DNA of 64,000 nucleotides. Source: Ruegeria atlantica. Its GTDB lineage: Bacteria > Pseudomonadota > Alphaproteobacteria > Rhodobacterales > Rhodobacteraceae. Both the position numbers and the translations under genes were made by a program. This document shows positions 26,905 to 36,949 of the stretch, in pieces. Where the stretch lies: the NCBI RefSeq assembly GCF_013033965.1, contig NZ_WQFE01000014.1, positions 1 to 64,000 of the forward strand. Reading direction: 5' to 3'. The notes beneath the pieces were generated by a model that was not told the origin of the DNA, ran no database searches, and was given only the letters and a program-made list of their open reading frames with translations. Every line of letters begins with the position of its first letter. Position 1 is the stretch's first letter.

Positions 26905-27060
26905 TGGAATGCCTCAAATCATTGTATCTGCTTCGCTTTGAACCTTTGCTCATAAGTAGGCGCCAAAGCGGATGAGTTTCAGATACGAACAAGCCCTGAG
27001 GTCTGCCATAGACTTCAAGCGAGATTGAGAATTGTGACAATTACAGACTGCGGAGCGTTG

Positions 27061-27738
27061 CTATTTCAACTGGTCCAGCAGTGCCTTCGCAGCGGTTTGT
27101 TCCGCCTGACGTTTCGACCCCGCCGTCGCCTGGGCTTCGGTCCCGTCCTGCAACCGAGCCGCAATGGTAAACACCGGGGCGTGGTCAGGGCCGCTGCGTT
27201 TGACCTCGACGTAAGCGGGCGGTTTTTGCCCGCGCGCCTGCGCCCATTCCTGAAGCGATGTTTTGGCGTCGCGCGCATCCGCCTCGACGTTGTGGACGCG
27301 ATCCCCCCACAGTCGCAGGATGACGTCGCGTGCGGCTTCGAACCCCGCATCTCGATAGATAGCGGCGATCACCGCCTCCATCGCGTCACCCAGCAGAGCC
27401 TGCTTGCGGCGGCCGCCCGACAACATCTCGGACCGGCCAAGTTTCAGGACAGCGCCAAGATCAATCTGCCGAGCTACATCAGCGCAGGCTTCTTTGCGGA
27501 CTAACGCATTGAATCTCGGCGCAAGCTGCCCTTCTGACGCTTTCTTGTCGGCCTCCAGCAGCGCGGTGGCCATGACAAGGCCCAGAACCCGGTCACCCAG
27601 AAACTCCAGCCGTTGATTGTCAGGACGTGTCGTAGACGACACCGACCCGTGAGTCAGTGCTCGCACCAGTAATTCGGGCTGAGCGAATTCGTATCCAAGC
27701 CGTTGCTGGAACGCCTTTATCTCGGACGAAAGCTTCAA
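27061..27738 (-). CDS. rnc: Ribonuclease III
   Basis: Cuts double-stranded RNA in rRNA and mRNA processing. The 225-residue protein has the nuclease signature [13 protein letters not shown] (usual NERLEFLGDSVL) with the metal-binding Glu and Asp, the second site [12 protein letters not shown], and the C-terminal dsRNA-binding domain ([14 protein letters not shown] to [15 protein letters not shown]). The Glu-to-Gln change in the NER position is not one of the four metal ligands. It overlaps lepB by four bases (ATGA). Confidence 0.95.
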   Translation of the reverse strand: MKLSSEIKAFQQRLGYEFAQPELLVRALTHGSVSSTTRPDNQRLEFLGDRVLGLVMATALLEADKKASEGQLAPRFNALVRKEACADVARQIDLGAVLKLGRSEMLSGGRRKQALLGDAMEAVIAAIYRDAGFEAARDVILRLWGDRVHNVEADARDAKTSLQEWAQARGQKPPAYVEVKRSGPDHAPVFTIAARLQDGTEAQATAGSKRQAEQTAAKALLDQLK

Positions 27739-28574
27739 TTGACCGCCTTGAAGAAGCGATCCCCGCGCCAGGTCCAGAAGAAAAGCATCGACCGGCCAGC
27801 AGATGAGAACAGGATGCGATCCGCCCGCCCGATCAGGTCCTCGTAGGGCACATAACCGACCCCGCCTGCGGATTGCGGCAAGCGGCTGTCGCTGGAATTG
27901 TCGCGGTTGTCACCCATGAAGAAGTAATGCCCCTCGGGAACCGTATAGATACCGGTATTGTCCGCTGCCTGATTGCCGATATTCAGCACTTCGTAGGACA
28001 CACCATTTGGCAGGGTTTCGATCATACGCGACTTTTCGCAGACACCACCAAAGCCGACAGGGCCATTTTCGCAGCGCGGTCGCAGACCTTGCGAGCCTTG
28101 CGGTTCCGCAACTTCGGTGAATACGCCATCAGGCTGCTGCGGCACCGGCGTGCCGTTCAGGATGATCTGGCCGTCGCGCACCTGAATGCGGTCCCCGGGC
28201 AGGCCGATCAGACGCTTGATATAATCGCGGCCACTTACCGGATGGCGAAAAACGATGACGTCACCACGTTCGGGGTCGCCGCCCCAGATACGGGTGTTTT
28301 CACCGCTTTGCATCCATCCGCAGAGATCTGCGGCGTCAACGTTCAGGCCGACGCTTGGGATGATCAGACTGGGGCATGACGCGTAGGAATAGCCGTAAGA
28401 CATTTTGTTGACGAACAGGAAATCGCCGATCAACAAAGTGGGCTTCATCGAACCCGACGGAATCCAGAACGGCTGAAACAGGATCGTGCGGAACACGCCC
28501 GCGATCAGCAGGGCATATACGATGGTCTTGATCGTCTCCCACACGGCATTTCCTGTTTTGGCTTCCTCGGCCAT
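27735..28574 (-). CDS. lepB: Signal peptidase I
   Basis: Inner-membrane protease that removes signal peptides. The 279-residue protein has an N-terminal helix (about 12-30), the catalytic Ser in [13 protein letters not shown] (about residue 41), and the catalytic Lys in [14 protein letters not shown], then the [11 protein letters not shown] box. A proline-rich insert with several cysteines ([15 protein letters not shown]) is present in the middle, a feature of alphaproteobacterial LepB. It lies between acpS and rnc in the expected order. Confidence 0.96.
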   Translation of the reverse strand: MAEEAKTGNAVWETIKTIVYALLIAGVFRTILFQPFWIPSGSMKPTLLIGDFLFVNKMSYGYSYASCPSLIIPSVGLNVDAADLCGWMQSGENTRIWGGDPERGDVIVFRHPVSGRDYIKRLIGLPGDRIQVRDGQIILNGTPVPQQPDGVFTEVAEPQGSQGLRPRCENGPVGFGGVCEKSRMIETLPNGVSYEVLNIGNQAADNTGIYTVPEGHYFFMGDNRDNSSDSRLPQSAGGVGYVPYEDLIGRADRILFSSAGRSMLFFWTWRGDRFFKAVN

Positions 28575-28631
28575 ACTTCTCTCCGGTCGTTAGGTTGTTG
28601 GGGTGCTACATGCGGGTCGGGTGGGGGCAAG

Positions 28632-29051
28632 TCAAGGCTGCGCGGGCGCATCGTGAAGCGGGCGCGCCTCGATCACCACGAATGCCTGTGCCCAGGGGTG
28701 ATCGTCCGTCAGAGTGACGTGGATAATCGCCTCATGCCCCCCGGGCGTCATCTCTTTCAGCCGATCTGCCGCCCACCCGGTGACATGCATCACTGGTTGC
28801 CCCGTGCGCAGATTGCTCACCGACATATCTTTCCAGGCGATGCCCATAGCCAGACCGGTGCCCAGCGCCTTGGAGCACGCCTCTTTCGCGGCCCAGCGTT
28901 TGGCATAGGTGCCCGCTGTATCGGCACGTCGTTCGGCTTTGCCCTGTTCGATTTCGGTAAAAACACGGTTGCGGAACCGGTCGCCGAACCGGTCGAGCGT
29001 GCCCTGAATGCGTTCAATATTTGCGAGATCTGTGCCAATGCCGAGGATCAT
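28632..29051 (-). CDS. acpS: Holo-[acyl-carrier-protein] synthase
   Basis: Attaches 4'-phosphopantetheine from CoA to acyl carrier protein. The 139-residue protein begins [15 protein letters not shown] with the metal-binding Asp8 and has the second site [17 protein letters not shown] with Glu57 or so. Length is normal. It overlaps the Dabb gene by four bases upstream and precedes lepB by 57 bases. Confidence 0.95.
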   Translation of the reverse strand: MILGIGTDLANIERIQGTLDRFGDRFRNRVFTEIEQGKAERRADTAGTYAKRWAAKEACSKALGTGLAMGIAWKDMSVSNLRTGQPVMHVTGWAADRLKEMTPGGHEAIIHVTLTDDHPWAQAFVVIEARPLHDAPAQP

Positions 29052-29374
29052 TGCGTGCTCCGTTCCTGAAGCTCCAGATCAAACACCAATATCCCTGCCG
29101 CCCCGCCGGTGCACAGCCGAACCAGACGAGTTCCCAATGCCTTATGCTGAGGGTTCTCTGCATATTGGCGCAAAGCTGATGCGTCCTTAAAATCCAAGGT
29201 GAAGCCATACGGGTAGTCGGGGGACTTGGCCTCAAAATCCCGGTTGGGACCACATACAAAACCCGAGCATCCCGACAATTGTTCCGCAACGTCCCGCAGC
29301 CCGGCCATCACATCCGACAGCTGCGACGGATCATACCCGGCGGCAAGGTTCAACATCACACAATGACGGATCAT
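29048..29374 (-). CDS. Dabb (stress-responsive alpha/beta barrel) family protein
   Basis: A 108-residue protein starting [15 protein letters not shown], then the Dabb pattern: [25 protein letters not shown], and [26 protein letters not shown], with the conserved Y.HP-like segment. Dabb proteins form ferredoxin-like dimers, some with roles in stress or aromatic metabolism; none can be assigned here. Its stop overlaps acpS by four bases. Confidence 0.88.
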   Translation of the reverse strand: MIRHCVMLNLAAGYDPSQLSDVMAGLRDVAEQLSGCSGFVCGPNRDFEAKSPDYPYGFTLDFKDASALRQYAENPQHKALGTRLVRLCTGGAAGILVFDLELQERSTQ

Positions 29375-29390
29375 CCCTGCGCCTCCTTTG

Positions 29391-30014
29391 TCACGACAAT
29401 CGAACAGTCAGGATCTTGTAGCTAGCCAATCCGAAGAATCCGGCAAACGCAAAATCGAACCAGCGGCGTGCACGACGATAGGTGCGGACCATGCGTTCGG
29501 AAGAAAACAGAAAGGCGTAGCCGATGAAGACCATCAACGACCCTGCATAGAGCATCCCGAAATAGCCCAGAAGCATCAACAGGCTGGCATTGCTGGGGGC
29601 GACGATTGCGTAGATCGACCCCCAACTCAGGATCGCCTTTGGGTTGGTCAGGTGGATGGCCGCGCCCTTTGCAAAAATTGTGCGCGGCGAGCCTGTCACC
29701 GGGTTGCCGATAGCAACCTCATCAGACGTCATTGCGCGTCGCAGCGCTTTGAACGCCAACCAGCCCAGATAAGCCACCCCGACATAGCGGATCACCTCGA
29801 ACACCCAGACATTTGCAAGCATGATTGCTGAAAGACCCAGCGCTGCTGCTATGCCCCAAGCAGCCGAGCCTGCGCAGATTCCCAACGCAAACATCAAGCC
29901 CGCGCGGCGACCTTCGTTCATTGCGGTTCCGGCAATGCCCATTGTTGCTGGCCCCGGAGAGCCCCCGGCCATCAGCCAGGCAAACCAGATGGCTACAAAG
30001 CCAGGTGTAATCAT
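29391..30014 (-). CDS. LysE family amino-acid exporter
   Basis: A 207-residue inner-membrane protein with six helices and the LysE/RhtB pattern: [33 protein letters not shown] near the start and [15 protein letters not shown] in the middle. The family exports amino acids or related molecules; substrate unknown. It overlaps pdxJ by four bases and is read with it. Confidence 0.9.
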   Translation of the reverse strand: MITPGFVAIWFAWLMAGGSPGPATMGIAGTAMNEGRRAGLMFALGICAGSAAWGIAAALGLSAIMLANVWVFEVIRYVGVAYLGWLAFKALRRAMTSDEVAIGNPVTGSPRTIFAKGAAIHLTNPKAILSWGSIYAIVAPSNASLLMLLGYFGMLYAGSLMVFIGYAFLFSSERMVRTYRRARRWFDFAFAGFFGLASYKILTVRLS

Positions 30015-30757
30015 CCCCGCGCCTCGTCCATTAGACGCCGCATCTCGGCAATAGCCGGAGTGAGCCCGCGAAAGATGGCCTCGCCAATAAGGAAGTGACC
30101 GATGTTCAGCTCGCGCACTTCGGGGAATGCAGCAATCGGTTGCACAGTGTCATAGGTCAGCCCATGCCCCGCATGCACCTCAAGGCCCAGGGAGTACGCA
30201 AATGCGGACATCTCGCGCAGCGCTTCCAATTCGCGGTTGGCTGCGTCCACGTGACCATCGGCTACGGCATCGCAATAAGCGCCGGTGTGCAGCTCTATCA
30301 CTTCGGCACCGATCCGATGCGCCGCCTCGATCTGGCGCTGATCAGCAGCGATAAAGATCGACACACGGCATCCTGCATCGCGCAGCGGTGCAATGAAGTG
30401 GGCCAGCTTGTTTTCCTCGCGCGCGACTTCCAGCCCGCCCTCGGTTGTGCGTTCTTCGCGCTTTTCGGGAACGATGCAGACTGCGTGCGGTTTGTGGCGC
30501 AGAGCGATTTTCTGCATCTCGGGCGTTGCGGCCATCTCAAAGTTCAGCGGCACCGACAAGACCTCCATCAGCCCGTCAATATCCGCGTCCGAGATATGGC
30601 GGCGGTCTTCGCGAAGATGTGCGGTGATACCGTCAGCCCCGGCTTCTTCGGCCAGCTTGGCCGCCCGCAGCGGATCGGGATACGCACCGCCACGCGCATT
30701 ACGTACTGTGGCCACGTGGTCGATATTCACGCCAAGACGCAATTGGTTGTCAGACAT
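30011..30757 (-). CDS. pdxJ: Pyridoxine 5'-phosphate synthase
   Basis: Condenses 1-deoxyxylulose-5-phosphate and 3-amino-2-oxopropyl phosphate to pyridoxine phosphate (B6 synthesis). The 248-residue TIM-barrel protein begins [19 protein letters not shown], followed by [12 protein letters not shown], the catalytic Glu in FEMAATPEM and the phosphate-binding end [18 protein letters not shown]. It overlaps DUF2062 by eight bases and LysE by four. Confidence 0.97.
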   Translation of the reverse strand: MSDNQLRLGVNIDHVATVRNARGGAYPDPLRAAKLAEEAGADGITAHLREDRRHISDADIDGLMEVLSVPLNFEMAATPEMQKIALRHKPHAVCIVPEKREERTTEGGLEVAREENKLAHFIAPLRDAGCRVSIFIAADQRQIEAAHRIGAEVIELHTGAYCDAVADGHVDAANRELEALREMSAFAYSLGLEVHAGHGLTYDTVQPIAAFPEVRELNIGHFLIGEAIFRGLTPAIAEMRRLMDEARG

Positions 30758-31448
30758 CGCTCGAATCCTTCTTAAGCCCTTGCTTTGAACCTAGGGTATT
30801 CGTCAGTGGAACGGCAGGTTTTGTTTCCGCCAAGCGTTTGATTTCGTCAAACTTTGCCTTAATCTTGTCGCGCCGGCGTTGCTGATACGTGCGGATCAGC
30901 GGCAAGCTGAGATAAGAGCAGATTACACCCGCAAGAATGCCAGGAAGAATACCACCGATCATGTAGGGAAAGAACACTTCGTTGTAGAAGATACTGAGCC
31001 CGTGCCAGTCTGCGACACGGTCGGTAAACATCGCGATGAAGTTGTTCTTCAGATCGCCCATTGCATCTGCGAACTTGCCCATCAGCCCATGCGTGTCGCC
31101 CTTGTGGAACTTGGTTCCCAGCAGGAAATGCCCGGTCTGCAGGCAGACCACGCCGATAGGTACATAGGTGAGTGGGTTACCAAAGAATGTTCCGCTTAGC
31201 GCGGCCAGAATGTTGCCGTTCAGCAGGCGCGCCAACACAGCGGCGACCACGAAATGCAATCCATAAAACGGAGTGAACGAGGCAAAGACACCCGCCCCGA
31301 TGCCGCGCGCAATGCGCTCGGGCGAATCCGGCAATCTGCGAACACGGTGCTTGACGTAGTGAAAGGCGCGCGTCCATCCACCACGGGGATAGACGAGTTC
31401 AGACGCGATCTGGACAGGCGAGCGTCGATCTCGGCGCTTAAAAACCAC
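30750..31448 (-). CDS. DUF2062 membrane protein
   Basis: A 232-residue protein with the DUF2062 motif: [38 protein letters not shown] and [13 protein letters not shown], spanning two to three helices, with a further helix near residues 165-190 and a basic C-terminus. Function unknown. The start is a GTG at 31446-31448 with AGGA immediately before it, too close to be ideal, so the true start may be a few codons lower. It lies between spoT and pdxJ. Confidence 0.85.
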   Translation of the reverse strand: MVFKRRDRRSPVQIASELVYPRGGWTRAFHYVKHRVRRLPDSPERIARGIGAGVFASFTPFYGLHFVVAAVLARLLNGNILAALSGTFFGNPLTYVPIGVVCLQTGHFLLGTKFHKGDTHGLMGKFADAMGDLKNNFIAMFTDRVADWHGLSIFYNEVFFPYMIGGILPGILAGVICSYLSLPLIRTYQQRRRDKIKAKFDEIKRLAETKPAVPLTNTLGSKQGLKKDSSDV

Positions 31449-31464
31449 TCCTGATCACCCCTTC

Positions 31465-33597
31465 TTAGCCAGCCGCAACTGCGGTTTTGGTCCTGTCCCG
31501 ATAGCGTTCAACTGCGGCGACATCGCTTTCGGCCTCAAGCATCAGCATCAGCGAATGCAACTGTTCCAGATCCCGCAATTCTACACTGACCAAAAGGCGA
31601 TAAAAATCGGGTTTGCGGTCGACAAATTCCAGGTTCGAGATATTGGCCTTCTTCTCGCCAATCAACGTGCAAATGCGCCCCAGCACCCCAGCATCATTGC
31701 CAATAGTGACATCCAGCGTGGCTCCGTAAACCGCCGGATGTGTCCCAGAATGCCAATGCAGATCGACCCAGCGGTCAGGTTCGCTCTCGAACTCGGAGAG
31801 GCGGTCGCAGTCGATTGCATGCACCACAACGCCCTTACCGCGATAGGTGATGCCGACGATGCGTTCTCCCGGCAGGGGTTGGCAGCATGGCGCGCGGTCA
31901 AACTTCTGACCCGGTTCCAGTCCAATCACCGCGCGGCGCGGAGAAATAGCGTCTCCTTCATCTTGCGTCAGTTCGGGATAAACGGCGCTAACCACATCAT
32001 GCGCCGTCAACTCGGCACTTCCGAGACGCGCCAGTAATTCGTGACGGTCCTTCAGACGCAGGTGTTTTGCGGCCGTATCCAACGCCTTGTCGGTAGCCTT
32101 ACGGCCGACATGTTCGAACCCGGAACGCGCCAGTTCCTTACCCAACTTAATAAATCGTTCGCGGTCGACCTCGCGCAAAGCGCGGCGTATGGCTGTGCGG
32201 GCTTTGCCCGTGACCGCAATCTCAAGCCAGGTGACCTGAGGCGTCTGGCCATCAGCGGTGATAACATCCACCGACTGACCGTTCTTGATCCGCGTCCACA
32301 AAGGCACGCGGATACCGTCCACCTTTGCGCCCACGCAGGCGTGGCCAATACGGGTATGGATGGCATAAGCAAAATCAATTGGCGTAGCCCCGCGCGGCAG
32401 TTTGACCACGTCGCCTTTGGGCGTAAAGCAGAACACCTGGTCCGAATACATTTCCAGCTTGACCGCTTCAAGGAAATCTTCGTGATCCTCTTCGCTGTCG
32501 AACTGTTCGGTCAGGTTTGCAATCCACTTGGCCGGATCAACGGCAAATGGGTTTTCCGAGCGGACGCCGTCGCGGTACGACCAATGTGCTGCAACGCCGG
32601 TTTCCGCCACATCATGCATCTGGCGGGTGCGGATCTGAACCTCGACCCGTTTCCCGTCACGACCCGACACAGTGGTGTGGATCGAGCGGTATCCGTTGGA
32701 CTTCGGCTGGCTGATGTAGTCCTTGAACCGCCCGGGCACCGCGCGCCAGCGCTGGTGGATCGCACCGAGCGTCCGATAGCAGTCTTCTTCGGACCGGGTA
32801 ATGATGCGAAAGCCGTAGATGTCGGACAGGCGCGAAAAGCCCTGATCCTTTTCCTGCATCTTGCGCCAGATCGAATAAGGTTTCTTGGCGCGGCCAAACA
32901 CCTCGGCTTCGATGCCCGCCTTCTCCAACTCGTGCCGCATGTCGCCGGTGATCCGGTGGATCACATCGCCGGTTTCGCGCTGCAGCGTGATGAAACGGCG
33001 GATAATCGACTGGCGGCCTTCGGGGTTCAGAACGCGGAACGCAAGGTCTTCCAGTTCCTCACGCATCCATTGCATACCCATCCGGCCCGCAAGCGGCGCG
33101 TAGATATCCATCGTCTCGCGCGCCTTTTGCACCTGTTTCTCAGGCCGCATCGCCTTGATCGTGCGCATGTTGTGCAGACGGTCGGCGAGCTTGACCAGAA
33201 TGACCCGCAGGTCCTTGGACATCGCCATGAAAAGCTTGCGAAAGTTCTCGGCCTGTTTGGTTTCACGGCTCGACAGCTGCAGGTTGGTCAGCTTGGTGAC
33301 GCCATCGACCAGCTTGGCGACTTCTTCCCCGAACAGCTCGGATACTTTGCCGTAATTAGCCTTGGTATCCTCGATTGTGTCGTGCAGCAGCGCGGTAATA
33401 ATCGTCGCATCATCCAGACGTTGTTCGGTCAGGATGGCGGCAACGGCAACTGGGTGGGTAAAATAGGGTTCGCCGGAATGTCGGAACTGACCATCATGCA
33501 TCTGCTTGCCGAACTCATAGGCCCGGGCGATGCGGTCAGCATTTGTCTTTGGGTTGTAGTTGCGGACCAGCGCAATCAGGTCGTCTGCAGAAATCAT
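31465..33597 (-). CDS. spoT: Bifunctional (p)ppGpp synthetase/hydrolase (Rsh)
   Basis: Makes and degrades the stringent-response alarmone. The 710-residue protein has an HD hydrolase domain with H72-D73 (HDTIED, 72-77) and KLADRLHNMRTI, a synthetase domain with the RFKD signature of bifunctional enzymes followed by KSNGYRSIHTTV, a TGS domain (VFCFTPKGDVVKLPRGATPIDFAYAIHT) and a C-terminal ACT domain. Both activities are expected intact. It is 26 bases after rpoZ, whose omega protein binds ppGpp-responsive polymerase. Confidence 0.96.
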   Translation of the reverse strand: MISADDLIALVRNYNPKTNADRIARAYEFGKQMHDGQFRHSGEPYFTHPVAVAAILTEQRLDDATIITALLHDTIEDTKANYGKVSELFGEEVAKLVDGVTKLTNLQLSSRETKQAENFRKLFMAMSKDLRVILVKLADRLHNMRTIKAMRPEKQVQKARETMDIYAPLAGRMGMQWMREELEDLAFRVLNPEGRQSIIRRFITLQRETGDVIHRITGDMRHELEKAGIEAEVFGRAKKPYSIWRKMQEKDQGFSRLSDIYGFRIITRSEEDCYRTLGAIHQRWRAVPGRFKDYISQPKSNGYRSIHTTVSGRDGKRVEVQIRTRQMHDVAETGVAAHWSYRDGVRSENPFAVDPAKWIANLTEQFDSEEDHEDFLEAVKLEMYSDQVFCFTPKGDVVKLPRGATPIDFAYAIHTRIGHACVGAKVDGIRVPLWTRIKNGQSVDVITADGQTPQVTWLEIAVTGKARTAIRRALREVDRERFIKLGKELARSGFEHVGRKATDKALDTAAKHLRLKDRHELLARLGSAELTAHDVVSAVYPELTQDEGDAISPRRAVIGLEPGQKFDRAPCCQPLPGERIVGITYRGKGVVVHAIDCDRLSEFESEPDRWVDLHWHSGTHPAVYGATLDVTIGNDAGVLGRICTLIGEKKANISNLEFVDRKPDFYRLLVSVELRDLEQLHSLMLMLEAESDVAAVERYRDRTKTAVAAG

Positions 33598-33623
33598 CCG
33601 GTCCGCACCTTCATCTTTGGGGA

Positions 33624-33977
33624 TTACCCCTGGCCTTGAGCCTCCATCAGAGCGCGCAACAGCTTCTCTTCCGACATGTCGTCATCGGCAGGCTTGTCCG
33701 ATTCCGCACCCATCAGCAGAGCCATCTGATCTTCTTCCGGCTCATCAACCTCGATCTGGGTCTGGTTGGCCTCGATCAGGCGCTCGCGCAGCTCGTCGGC
33801 GCTTTGGGTTTCGTCTGCAATCTCGCGCAGCGACACCACAGGGTTCTTGTCGTTGTCACGGTCCACGGTGATCCCTGCACCAGCGGAAATCTCGCGCGCA
33901 CGATGGGCGGCAAGCATAACCAGTTCGAACCGGTTTGGTACCTTGTCTACGCAATCTTCAACCGTCACGCGGGCCAT
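33624..33977 (-). CDS. rpoZ: RNA polymerase omega subunit
   Basis: Small polymerase subunit that folds beta-prime and forms a ppGpp site. The 117-residue protein begins [33 protein letters not shown], the family signature, then [11 protein letters not shown] and an acidic C-terminal tail. It is the first gene of a long minus-strand unit reaching rnc, with spoT next. Confidence 0.96.
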   Translation of the reverse strand: MARVTVEDCVDKVPNRFELVMLAAHRAREISAGAGITVDRDNDKNPVVSLREIADETQSADELRERLIEANQTQIEVDEPEEDQMALLMGAESDKPADDDMSEEKLLRALMEAQGQG

Positions 33978-34017
33978 TGGGCGCTCTCCGTTACTGAATC
34001 CAAGTCAGGAAGGGGTT

Positions 34018-34046
34018 TATCTAAGGGCGAATCCCTGCCTTGACAA
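34018..34046 (-). promoter_or_regulatory. rpoZp: Sigma70-like promoter of rpoZ-spoT
   Basis: On the minus strand TTGTCA (34041-34046) and TAGATA (34018-34023) are spaced by exactly 17 bases, 40 bases before the rpoZ start. This is the best-looking housekeeping promoter I see in the window and would drive rpoZ, spoT and genes below. Confidence 0.5.
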
Positions 34047-34071
34047 GCAGGAAATGCTGCAAATGCACCGA

Positions 34072-34644
34072 TCACGCAGCCTTGACCGCCGCAATATCCG
34101 CCGCCGACAGGTTAGCAAGCATTTCGGCCACTGTCTGGCCCAGTACGGGATGGCGCCAGTCCGGGGCAACGTCGGCCATCGGAACAAGGACGAATGCGCG
34201 ATCCTGCAGGCGTGGATGTGGCAAAATCAGCTGTTCCGGCGCAACTTTGGTCTGCTCGTCTGGCGACAATGTCAGCCACCGGTCGTATTCAGCGCGATCC
34301 GGCAGAACTACTTCGTCATAGCACACCAAATCCAGATCCAACGTCCGCATACCCCATCGCTGAACTCTTTCGCGGCCAAACTGATGCTCGATCTGGTGAA
34401 GAAGATTCAACAATTCGGTCGGTGTCCTGTCCGTTTCGATCAATGCCGCCGCGTTCACGTAGTCAGGCCCGGCACCGGCCGGAAAACACGGTGTCTCGAA
34501 AAAGCGACTGACGGCGCGAATCACCACCCCGTGACGCACAATCGCGTCAAGAGCCCCTTGAAGTGTCACCTTGGGGCTCAAACCTCTCAATTTGAGATTT
34601 GCGCCCAGTGCGATAACAGCTTTTGACGATGTTTTGTTCATCAT
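34072..34644 (-). CDS. folK: 6-hydroxymethyldihydropterin pyrophosphokinase
   Basis: Transfers pyrophosphate from ATP to the pterin in folate synthesis. The 190-residue protein has the N-terminal ALGANL, the VSRFFETPCFP block and the family signature RWGMRTLDLDLVCYD, then LPHPRLQDRAFVLVPMADVAP. Two adjacent ATG codons start the frame; the second may be used. folP is not adjacent in this window. It is divergent from the NYN-domain gene, and 94 bases separate it from rpoZ. Confidence 0.95.
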   Translation of the reverse strand: MMNKTSSKAVIALGANLKLRGLSPKVTLQGALDAIVRHGVVIRAVSRFFETPCFPAGAGPDYVNAAALIETDRTPTELLNLLHQIEHQFGRERVQRWGMRTLDLDLVCYDEVVLPDRAEYDRWLTLSPDEQTKVAPEQLILPHPRLQDRAFVLVPMADVAPDWRHPVLGQTVAEMLANLSAADIAAVKAA

Positions 34645-34782
34645 ACTCCCTATATTCGGCGAATTGCATGCTTGCGATACGTCCGAAATGGCCTAATTAT
34701 AGGAATACCAGCGCGCCGCTTATTTCCAATACCCACTCACGTAACACTCCGGCGCTCTGTATTATACCGGAAGGACCTATTT

Positions 34783-35355
34783 ATGTTCTATAAAGACGAA
34801 CGGCTAGCGCTGTTCATCGACGGCTCGAATCTTTATGCAGCCGCAAAAGCACTGGGGTTTGACATCGACTACAAATTGCTGCGCCAGGAGTTCATGCGCC
34901 GCGGCAAGATGCTTCGGGCTTTTTACTACACAGCGCTATTGGAAAACGACGAGTATTCGCCGATCCGTCCCCTGGTTGACTGGCTGCACTACAACGGCTT
35001 CACCATGGTGACAAAACCGGCCAAGGAATACACCGACAGCATGGGGCGTCGGAAAGTCAAAGGAAACATGGACATCGAACTGACTGTCGACGCCATGGAA
35101 TTGGCTCCGCGCGTGGATCATATCGTGCTGTTTTCGGGCGATGGAGATTTCCGTCCGCTGATTGCCAGCCTGCAGCGTCAGGGTGTCCGCGTTTCGGTGG
35201 TTTCGACCATCCGCAGCCAGCCGCCGATGATCTCGGACGAGCTGCGCCGCCAGGCCGACAACTTTATCGAACTTGAAGACCTGCGCGACGTGATCGGGCG
35301 GCCCCCGCGGGAAATGCCGATGGAGCCACGCAGCGTCGCTGCGGGTGGTCAGTAA
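34783..35355 (+). CDS. NYN domain protein (LabA/DUF88 family)
   Basis: A 190-residue PIN-like predicted ribonuclease. Conserved acidic residues are visible: Asp13 in LALFIDGSNLY, the Asp in GNMDIELTVDAM and the SGDGDFRPLI block. Families of this type cut or bind RNA; the target is unknown. I start at ATG 34783, preceded by GGAAGGA; the open frame upstream reads through the promoter region. Its strong terminator separates it from ispH. Confidence 0.88.
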   Translation: MFYKDERLALFIDGSNLYAAAKALGFDIDYKLLRQEFMRRGKMLRAFYYTALLENDEYSPIRPLVDWLHYNGFTMVTKPAKEYTDSMGRRKVKGNMDIELTVDAMELAPRVDHIVLFSGDGDFRPLIASLQRQGVRVSVVSTIRSQPPMISDELRRQADNFIELEDLRDVIGRPPREMPMEPRSVAAGGQ

Positions 35356-35391
35356 TATCGGGCTGTTTTCTGGCCCCGGGGGGACGAAATT

Positions 35392-35429
35392 GGCGCGGTC
35401 AGGTTTTGTTAACCTGGCCGCGCTTCTTT
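35392..35429 (+). terminator. Rho-independent terminator of the NYN gene
   Basis: A 14-base stem (35392-35405 with 35411-35424, allowing two G-U pairs; core CAGGTT/AACCTG and GCGCGG/CCGCGC) with a five-base loop and TTCTTTA after it, 37 bases past the NYN stop codon. Confidence 0.8.
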
Positions 35430-35445
35430 AACTAAGGACAGGTTA

Positions 35446-35474
35446 TGAAACACCGACTGGCTAGCAGTGTTTCA
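35446..35474 (+). promoter_or_regulatory. Hairpin in the ispH leader
   Basis: TGAAACAC (35446-35453) pairs with GTGTTTCA (35467-35474), with an inner CT/AG pair in the loop. It directly follows an AAGGA-ATG (ATG at 35445) that is in frame with ispH, so the structure could tune the use of that start or be part of the leader RNA. Confidence 0.35.
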
Positions 35475-35549
35475 TGTCAGATCAATGACAACGTCCTGTC
35501 TGGACCATGGCCGGGAAAAGACCTACCTGTGACTTATGGAGACCAAGAC

Positions 35550-36500
35550 ATGACCAAGCCGCCCCTCACTCTTTACCTCGCCGCACCGCGCGGGTTCTGC
35601 GCCGGTGTCGACCGGGCGATCAAGATTGTCGAAATGGCGCTGCAAAAATGGGGTGCTCCGGTCTATGTGCGGCACGAAATCGTGCACAACAAGTTTGTGG
35701 TCGATGGCCTGCGCGAAAAGGGTGCGGTTTTTGTCGAGGAACTGGATGAGTGTCCTGACGACCGACCCGTTATTTTTTCCGCGCATGGCGTACCGAAATC
35801 CGTCCCTGCGTCGGCGGCTCAGCGTGAGATGATCTATGTCGATGCCACCTGCCCGCTGGTCTCCAAGGTCCATGTCGAGGCACAGCGCCATGCCGAAGCG
35901 GGGTTGCAGATGATCATGATCGGGCACAAGGGCCATCCGGAAACCGTCGGCACCATGGGCCAGTTGCCTGATGGCGAAGTGCTGCTGGTTGAAACTGTCA
36001 GTGACGTGGCTGCAGTTCAGGTGCGCAATCCCGAAAAGCTGGCCTTTGTCACTCAGACCACACTTTCGGTCGATGACACCAAGGATATTATTGCAGCGCT
36101 TCAAGCACGGTTCCCGGCCATCGTCGGCCCGCACAAAGAAGACATCTGTTATGCCACTACCAACCGGCAAGAGGCCGTCAAGGCCGTAGCGCCCAAATCG
36201 GATGCTCTGCTTGTGGTGGGCGCTCCAAACTCGTCGAACTCACGCCGTCTGGTCGAGGTTGCCGCGCGCGCCGGATGCAACTATGCCCAACTCGTACAGC
36301 GTGCGGGTGATATTGACTGGCGGGCGCTGGAAGGCATCTCAACCATCGCGATCACCGCTGGCGCATCCGCACCCGAAGTTCTGGTGAATGAAGTGATTGA
36401 CGCATTCAACGCACACTATGACGTGACGGTCGAACTGGTCGAAACCGCCGTTGAAAACGTTGAATTCAAAGTGCCCCGCGTTCTGAGGCAAGCCGGATGA
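35550..36500 (+). CDS. ispH: 4-hydroxy-3-methylbut-2-enyl diphosphate reductase
   Basis: Last step of the non-mevalonate isoprenoid pathway, a 4Fe-4S enzyme producing IPP and DMAPP. The 316-residue protein has the three cluster cysteines C17 (RGFCAGV), C101 (ATCPLVSK) and C200 ([10 protein letters not shown]) and substrate His46 and His79. ATG 35550 has GGAG upstream and matches the family N-terminus. An in-frame ATG at 35445 with a better AAGGA site would add 35 residues. It overlaps DUF3429 by four bases. Confidence 0.95.
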   Translation: MTKPPLTLYLAAPRGFCAGVDRAIKIVEMALQKWGAPVYVRHEIVHNKFVVDGLREKGAVFVEELDECPDDRPVIFSAHGVPKSVPASAAQREMIYVDATCPLVSKVHVEAQRHAEAGLQMIMIGHKGHPETVGTMGQLPDGEVLLVETVSDVAAVQVRNPEKLAFVTQTTLSVDDTKDIIAALQARFPAIVGPHKEDICYATTNRQEAVKAVAPKSDALLVVGAPNSSNSRRLVEVAARAGCNYAQLVQRAGDIDWRALEGISTIAITAGASAPEVLVNEVIDAFNAHYDVTVELVETAVENVEFKVPRVLRQAG

Positions 36501-36949
36501 GAGGTATCCCCAAGGCTCCGCTTTTCCTTGGGCTGGTGGGGCTGATCCCGTTTGTTTGGGGTGCTCTGACCTACCTGAGTAGCGACCTGCAGGACTGGGG
36601 CCGACAGGAACTTGGATCACGCTTTGTCGGACCATATGTTCAGCTGTTCTACGGCTCGGTGATCCTTAGCTTCATGTCTGGCGTTCTGTGGGGGTTCGCC
36701 ACCAAGACATCGGGCAGCAAGGCGGCAACTTGCTATGCGCTGTCGGTCCTTCCGGCGCTGTGGGCCTTCTTCATGACCGGCGGCGGGCCCGTCGAGGCGG
36801 GCATCAACCTGATGTATGGCTTCGCCGGTCTATTGATGCTGGACGCGATGTTTACCTATTGGCGGTTGACCCCGACATGGTGGCTGAGGCTACGTGTTTT
36901 GCTGACCGTCATCGTCTTGTTATGCCTTGCCGTAGGAGTGTATCTGTGA
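36497..36949 (+). CDS. DUF3429 membrane protein
   Basis: A 150-residue protein with about five helices and the DUF3429 pattern: [42 protein letters not shown], and [29 protein letters not shown]. Function unknown; related proteins are found in many proteobacteria. It begins inside the ispH stop (ATGA) and ends in the GTGA that starts the methyltransferase, so the operon is tightly coupled. Confidence 0.9.
   Translation: MRGIPKAPLFLGLVGLIPFVWGALTYLSSDLQDWGRQELGSRFVGPYVQLFYGSVILSFMSGVLWGFATKTSGSKAATCYALSVLPALWAFFMTGGGPVEAGINLMYGFAGLLMLDAMFTYWRLTPTWWLRLRVLLTVIVLLCLAVGVYL

Noticed and set aside
32041..33639. 532-codon plus-strand open frame opposite spoT
   Set aside because: It is antisense to a certain spoT gene; composition (Arg, His, Ala, Gly rich) and lack of a binding site show it is a by-product of GC-rich codon bias.
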